From contig JALUDK010000264.1 of NCBI GenBank assembly GCA_027044005.1, positions 1 to 10,007 of the forward strand: a stretch of 10,007 bases of DNA. Direction: 5' to 3'. A program made the position numbers and the translations under genes. This DNA comes from Acidilobaceae archaeon (GTDB lineage: Archaea > Thermoproteota > Thermoprotei_A > Sulfolobales > Acidilobaceae). Each line of letters starts with the position of its first letter. Positions within the stretch are counted from its first letter, which is position 1. Shown here piece by piece: positions 6,312 to 10,007 of this stretch. The notes beneath the pieces are model-generated. The model was not told the origin of the DNA and searched no databases. It saw only the letters and a list, made by a program, of their open reading frames with translations.

Positions 6312-6844
6312 TAGTAGTATCGGGATCCCCGGGATCCGGGAAGTCTACAATAGCCAGGAGGCTAGCCGGGGATCTCGGCCTCCGCTACCTCTCCACAGGC
6401 TCCATCTTCAGGGAGACAGCCAGGAAGCTGGGCGTCTCGCTGGTAGAGCTTAGCGTTATGGCAGAGTCGGATCCTAGCATAGACCTTATGATAGACAAGA
6501 GGACCATCGAGGAGGCTCGTAGGGGCGGTGTCGTGATCGATAGCCACCTTGCCGCATGGCTTATACACGATATAGCAGACTACCTAGTCTACACTAAGGC
6601 TCCACTCATGGTTAGGGCCAGAAGGGTTGCCGAGAGGGACAAGGTAAGCCTCGGAGAAGCGCTAGAGGAGATAGTTGCCAGAGAGTACAGCCAGTGGAGG
6701 AGGTTCAAGAGGTACTATGGCATCGACGTCAGGGATCTAGGCATCTTCGATATTATAATAGACACCTACACGTACGGCAGGGAGGAGGCCTATAGAGCCA
6801 CTGTGGAGGGCCTCAGACTGGCCCTGGGCAAGGATTTAATATAG
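6266..6844 (+). CDS. cmk: Cytidylate kinase (archaeal type)
   Basis: 192 residues. It phosphorylates CMP/dCMP with ATP in pyrimidine nucleotide supply. The P-loop GSPGSGKST lies at residues 20-28. It is followed by LGLRYLSTGSIFRETARKLG (the NMP-binding signature of CMK), VVIDSHLAAWL and the lid-like region RVAERDKVSLGEALEEIVAREYSQWRRFKRYYGID is represented at about 113-148. Length and motifs fit archaeal CMK. The reading frame offers only the ATG at 6266 as a start before the P-loop strand, which gives a 14-residue basic N-terminal tail inside the eL34 gene. The eL34-cmk-eL14-cbf5 order is conserved in archaea. Confidence 0.95.
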   Translation: MPSRGPKRIDNKRLVIVVSGSPGSGKSTIARRLAGDLGLRYLSTGSIFRETARKLGVSLVELSVMAESDPSIDLMIDKRTIEEARRGGVVIDSHLAAWLIHDIADYLVYTKAPLMVRARRVAERDKVSLGEALEEIVAREYSQWRRFKRYYGIDVRDLGIFDIIIDTYTYGREEAYRATVEGLRLALGKDLI

Positions 6845-6876
6845 CAACCCTCACAGGTGGAGGCAGGGGTTGAGGG

Positions 6877-7164
6877 ATGGCAGTGATCGAGGTCGGGCGG
6901 ATCTGCGTCAAGGTCTACGGCAGGGAGGCGGGTAGGAAGTGCGTCATAGTTGATATAATAGATGAGAACTTCGTACTGATAACGGGCCCCAAGAGCCTAA
7001 CAGGCGTTAGGAGGAGGAGGGCCAACATAGACCACATAGAACCTCTCGATAAAAAGATCGACATCGAGAAGGGCGCCAGTGACGACAAGGTCCTGGAAGC
7101 CATAAAGAAGGCAGGGCTAGAGGACTTTATGAGGGAGCAGGTAAAGCCTGCACCAACAATATAG
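6877..7164 (+). CDS. rpl14e: Large ribosomal subunit protein eL14
   Basis: 95 residues, the usual length for archaeal eL14. The KOW/SH3-like start MAVIEVGRICVKVYGREAGRKCVIVDIID is followed by VLITGPKSLTGVRRRRANIDHIEPL (about 32-57), the RNA-binding core of the family, and an acidic/basic helical tail. It lies 32 bp after cmk and 69 bp before cbf5. The leader contains two competing inverted repeats, 6845-6850 with 6867-6872 and 6848-6853 with 6871-6876, that flank the GGAGG at 6859-6863. Confidence 0.95.
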   Translation: MAVIEVGRICVKVYGREAGRKCVIVDIIDENFVLITGPKSLTGVRRRRANIDHIEPLDKKIDIEKGASDDKVLEAIKKAGLEDFMREQVKPAPTI

Positions 7165-7233
7165 CCCCCACCCTCTAGGACCCATACTTAATCCTCCCAT
7201 ACAAGCACCCCAATAGGCGGAGGGGAGCGTATA

Positions 7234-8309
7234 GTGTCGGAGGACCCCACAAGCAAGGGCAGGAGGTTCCTCGAAGAGATAGACGAGTTCTGCGGCTCCA
7301 AAAGAGCATGGCATGTGAAGTACGATGAACCTACAGATCCGAAGTACGGGTGGCTACCCACAGAGAGGCCCATAGAGAAGCATATAGAGTATGGCGTGAT
7401 AAACCTAGACAAGCCTCCAGGGCCGACCAGCCACGAGGTGGTTGCGTGGATAAAGAGAATGTTCAACCTTGAGCGGGCAGGGCACGGGGGCACCCTAGAG
7501 CCTCTAGGCACATAGGAGGCCGGAGGCGGGGATACCCCAAGGTTACAGGTGTCCTGCCCGTAGCGCTAGCCAGGATGACCAGGATCGTGGGCACGGTGAT
7601 ACACTCTAGCAAGGAGTACGTATGCGTAATGCAGCTCCACAAGCCCGTAGACGAGGACAGGCTCAGGCAAGTAGTCTCAATGTTCGTCGGGACGATCTAC
7701 CAGAAACCCCCGGTTAGGAGCAGCGTAAAGAGGAGCCTCAGGAAGAAGAGGATAAACAAGATAGAGCTACTCGAGTACACCGGCAAGTACGCCTTGATGA
7801 TCATAGACTGCGAGGCAGGCACCTACATGAGGAAGCTATGCTGGGATATAGGCCTTATACTCGGCGTGGGGGCACACATGAGGGAGCTCAGGAGGACCAG
7901 GACAGGGCCATTCAACGAGGACAAGGGCCTGGTCAGGCTCCAGGACCTGGCCGAGGCCCTATACAGGTGGAGGGAAGAGGGCAAGGAGGACCTGCTACGC
8001 CGCTATATACTGCCAGGCGAGTACACGGTATGCGGCATCCCCAAGGTTGTACTCAGAGACACCGCCGTGGAGAGCATAGTCCACGGCGCAACCCTAGCAG
8101 TCCCGGGTATAGCGATGATCCAGGAGGGGATAAAGAGGGGGGATCTAGTTGCTATGCACACCCTCAAGGGGGAGCTAATAGGCCTAGCCAAAGCCCTCAT
8201 GACCACGGAGGAGGTCCTAGAAGCCACTAGGGGCGAGGCTTTCAAGCCCGAGAGGGTGATCATGGAGCCAGGCCTATACCCTAGGGCTTGGAAGAGGAGA
8301 ACAGGCTAG
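7234..8309 (+). CDS. cbf5: rRNA pseudouridine synthase Cbf5 (dyskerin), interrupted by an intron
   Basis: Catalytic subunit of the H/ACA ribonucleoprotein, which makes pseudouridine in rRNA and can act on tRNA U55. Exon 1 (7234-7498, GTG start, GGAGGGGAG upstream) ends inside the catalytic motif RAGHGGTLD. Exon 2 (7534-8309) resumes with PKVTGVLPVALARMTR. Removing 7499-7533 gives an in-frame 346-residue protein, and codon 89, the catalytic Asp, is built from G7498 plus A7534-C7535. Later motifs are KPPVRSSVKR, CEAGTYMRKLCWDIG and RTRTGPF, then a C-terminal PUA domain (about 250-330). Without splicing, translation stops at 7515. It is the last gene of the secY-eL34-eL14 operon, and its stop shares CTAG with the convergent thiL-like gene. 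Confidence 0.96.
7499..7533 (+). other. Archaeal mRNA intron in cbf5 (bulge-helix-bulge type)
   Basis: 35 nt; it carries an in-frame stop (7513-7515) and would shift the frame by two. The predicted fold has a 4-bp central helix CCCU (7493-7496) with GGGG (7528-7531), bulge AGA (7497-7499) on the 5' side, bulge AUA (7532-7534) on the 3' side, and a 6-bp inner helix GCCUCU (7500-7505) with GGAGGC (7522-7527). Cutting after the second base of each bulge joins G7498 to A7534 and restores TLDPK. The outer exon helix, GGGG (7487-7490) with CCCC (7535-7538), carries two extra bases (7491-7492), so the motif is slightly relaxed. Cbf5 introns removed by the tRNA splicing endonuclease are known in crenarchaea. 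Confidence 0.93.
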
Positions 8310-9214
8310 AACCACTCCCATGGTTCGACCCGAAGGCTCCTACCCCGGTAAACTAGGCCCCTATCCTCCACTACCCTCCCTATGACCTGGCAGGGGATCC
8401 CTAGTGCGTTGCACGAGTCTAGGAGGCACCCTACCCTAGGCTCAGGTACTGCTACTACAAGGTTATAGTCCTCCCAGCTACTGTAGGCGTCTCCAGCCTC
8501 CATGCCTAGACCCCTGAGAACCCTGAGCACTCTAGGGTCTACTAGCGGGTCCCCTAGCACCATTCCTACGCCGCTGGACTCTGCGATTACCCTCAGAGTA
8601 TAGCCAAGGCCGTCGCTATTATCAGAGGATGCTGATGCGCCGCAGGATGATATGCTTGGGCCCGCGGCTAGCGGTGGCCTGGGCCTCCTCAGCAGCTCGA
8701 CGAGGTCCTCACCTAGCTCGGCAATGTTTATCCTGCCCTCCATCGCTAGTCTGGCCAGGAGTCCGTAGCCAGAGTAGCCTATCTGTACAACCAGGTCTCC
8801 TGGCCTCGCCCCGCTTCTCGGGATAGGCCTAGTCGATATTCCTACCATAGCAACGTCTATCCAAGAGTCGCATCCGCACTTATTTGTATCAGACTTTAGT
8901 ACCTCTACGCCGATCCACTTAGCGGCGCTACCGACACCATGTGCAGCCTCCAGCGCCTCTTCTAGGCTAGGCACTCCTATGCTGTACATGAGTCCCAGCG
9001 GCTTGCCCCCGCTGGCCGCGATGTCGCTGGCAGCTGCTACCACAGCCCTCCATGCCCAGTCTCCTATACTGGCCCAGGGGGGCCTGCTTGCCGACATGGA
9101 GTAGCCGTCCATGTTTACCAGGAGTCCCCCCTGCGAGGGGCAGGCATCATAGTCTAGGCATCTCCTTGATCCGGTGATGTCTGCTAGTAGCCTATGGATG
9201 TCTTCTTGCCTCAT
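8306..9214 (-). CDS. ThiL-like (PurM/AIR-synthase superfamily) kinase
   Basis: 302 residues resembling thiamine-monophosphate kinase, which turns TMP into TPP. Matching segments: DYDA (21-24, for DDAA), NMDGYSM (34-40, for the metal-binding TD motif), ASDIAASGGKPLG (62-74), SDTNKC (108-113, in place of GGDT) and the hallmark SSDNSDGLGYTL (196-207, for SMDISDGL). The length is normal for ThiL. The two glycines of GGDT are absent, so a related ATP-binding function in this superfamily (HypE/SelD/PurM-like) cannot be excluded. It starts one base after the CoA-transferase stop, preceded by GAGGTAGG, so it is operonic. Its 3' end overlaps that of cbf5 by 4 bp. Confidence 0.75.
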   Translation of the reverse strand: MRQEDIHRLLADITGSRRCLDYDACPSQGGLLVNMDGYSMSASRPPWASIGDWAWRAVVAAASDIAASGGKPLGLMYSIGVPSLEEALEAAHGVGSAAKWIGVEVLKSDTNKCGCDSWIDVAMVGISTRPIPRSGARPGDLVVQIGYSGYGLLARLAMEGRINIAELGEDLVELLRRPRPPLAAGPSISSCGASASSDNSDGLGYTLRVIAESSGVGMVLGDPLVDPRVLRVLRGLGMEAGDAYSSWEDYNLVVAVPEPRVGCLLDSCNALGIPCQVIGRVVEDRGLVYRGRSLRVEPWEWF

Positions 9215-9215
9215 C

Positions 9216-9995
9216 CTACCTCTTCCCGGCCTCCTCTAGTAGCCGTCTTAGCCTCATTGGCTCAGGGCGGAATATCTCCTTTGGCATCTCCTCTGGCTCT
9301 CCTCTTATCACCGGCTTGAACTCCATCTTTCCGATTATGTCCCTCTCTATGTCGATGCCTGGAGCCACCTCCTCGAGCTTAAGGCCGCTACTCTCCATCC
9401 TGAATACCGCCCGCTCTGTGACAACTAGCACATCCCTACCGGCCTCCACCATTCTCTTGCACGGGCAGAATACCTTGTATACGTGTTCCACGAACTTTAC
9501 TACCTCCCCGTCTCTTACAATATGGAGCCTCCCGTTGCTTACACGTATATCCCTCTTACCAGCGGTGAAGCCTCCTGCATAGTATATCCTAGGGGCTCCC
9601 GATATTATCACCGGGAACCCGCCGGGACCTGGTAGTCTGCCTGGGAGCATGCTTGGGTTCACGTTACCCTCCCTGTCTATCTGTAGGAATCCGAGGCTAG
9701 CCGCGTCTATCACACCACCCTCGTATATGGCGAATTGGTCGGGCATCTGGATTATCGCGTACGGGCCTATCGCTGCTCCAAAGTCTGGCCCGGTTAGTGG
9801 GACCCCTCCCCAGGGGCCTGACTCTATCGTCGTCGCTATGACTTCGTCTACCTTCTCCTCTACTGCCACCTGCATGACGTGGCTGGGTATACCTACCCCC
9901 AGGTTGACGATTATCTGTCTACCCTCCTCAACAGCTAACCTGACTAACTCTAGTAGGACCCTCCTGGCTATCACCTTTCTTATGCTGAGCGGCAT
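9216..9995 (-). CDS. Family I CoA-transferase, beta-type subunit (YdiF/propionate CoA-transferase-like)
   Basis: A 259-residue protein equivalent to the C-terminal half of YdiF/propionate CoA-transferase or to the beta subunit of two-gene family I CoA-transferases, which move CoA between acyl-CoA and a carboxylate through a glutamyl-CoA intermediate. Landmarks: VNLGVGIPSHV (30-40), TIESGPWGGVP (56-66) with Glu58 as the likely catalytic glutamate, YEGGVIDAASLG (91-102), GNVNPS (110-115), GPGGF (123-127), KFVEHV, VVTERAVFRM (191-200) and APGIDIERDI (211-220). The alpha half should lie upstream, beyond the right edge; an open frame ending at 9980 could be its tail but is too short to judge. A C-terminal extension (about 235-259) is charged. 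Confidence 0.87.
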   Translation of the reverse strand: MPLSIRKVIARRVLLELVRLAVEEGRQIIVNLGVGIPSHVMQVAVEEKVDEVIATTIESGPWGGVPLTGPDFGAAIGPYAIIQMPDQFAIYEGGVIDAASLGFLQIDREGNVNPSMLPGRLPGPGGFPVIISGAPRIYYAGGFTAGKRDIRVSNGRLHIVRDGEVVKFVEHVYKVFCPCKRMVEAGRDVLVVTERAVFRMESSGLKLEEVAPGIDIERDIIGKMEFKPVIRGEPEEMPKEIFRPEPMRLRRLLEEAGKR

Positions 9996-10007
9996 CCTGC
10001 CGACGAG

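Noticed and set aside
7516..7574. cbf5 as a frameshifted pseudogene or two genes
   Set aside because: The break coincides with a bulge-helix-bulge fold, and removing exactly 35 nt rebuilds the catalytic Asp and the conserved DPKVTG segment. An intron explains it better than a mutation.
1..10007. CRISPR arrays, insertion sequences, attachment sites, prophage or defence genes
   Set aside because: I saw no regularly spaced repeats, transposase or integrase motifs, or flanking terminal repeats. The window is mostly a conserved housekeeping region.

Overview
The window reads as a chromosomal segment of a hyperthermophilic crenarchaeon. The evidence is: archaeal/eukaryotic-type ribosomal proteins (eL34, eL14), archaeal adenylate and cytidylate kinases, Cbf5, a tRNA-Leu with encoded CCA, TATA-box promoters that often sit just upstream of near-leaderless starts, heavy AGG and CTA/ATA codon use, and an archaeal-type intron in cbf5. 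The fairly high G+C and the gene order suggest Desulfurococcales (for example a Pyrodictiaceae/Aeropyrum-like organism). That placement is inference; no species is claimed.

Left part (1-2087, minus strand): ferrous iron uptake. A small FeoA lies upstream of FeoB, which runs off the left edge. FeoB is easy to overlook because its likely start is TTG and its stop lies outside the window. Its membrane core is well conserved, but its GTPase domain has lost the normal base-recognition motifs. An alpha/beta hydrolase gene diverges from feoA with only 21 bp between the start codons.

Middle (2868-3543): a gap that contains what looks like an unannotated structured RNA on the minus strand (about 2881-2966, with TATA box, closing stem, kink-turn-like boxes and a T-run). 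It is followed by a hairpin just beyond a class II tRNA-Leu(CAG), and then a 60-residue CDGSH iron-sulfur protein on the minus strand.

Core operon (3544-8309, plus strand): secY, adkA, a DUF106 (EMC3/Oxa1-like) membrane protein, eL34, cmk, eL14 and cbf5. This is the conserved archaeal cluster that joins protein export, nucleotide kinases, the large ribosomal subunit and rRNA pseudouridylation. Spacing is tight with several overlaps, and there is a second promoter and a nested inverted repeat before eL34. The cbf5 reading frame is broken by a 35-nt intron with a bulge-helix-bulge-type fold. Splicing rebuilds the codon of the catalytic aspartate.

Right part (8306-9995, minus strand): a CoA-transferase beta-type half protein followed one base later by a ThiL-like kinase, forming a small operon convergent with cbf5. 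The two facing genes share one palindromic CTAG as their stop codons. The CoA-transferase partner half is expected just beyond the right edge.
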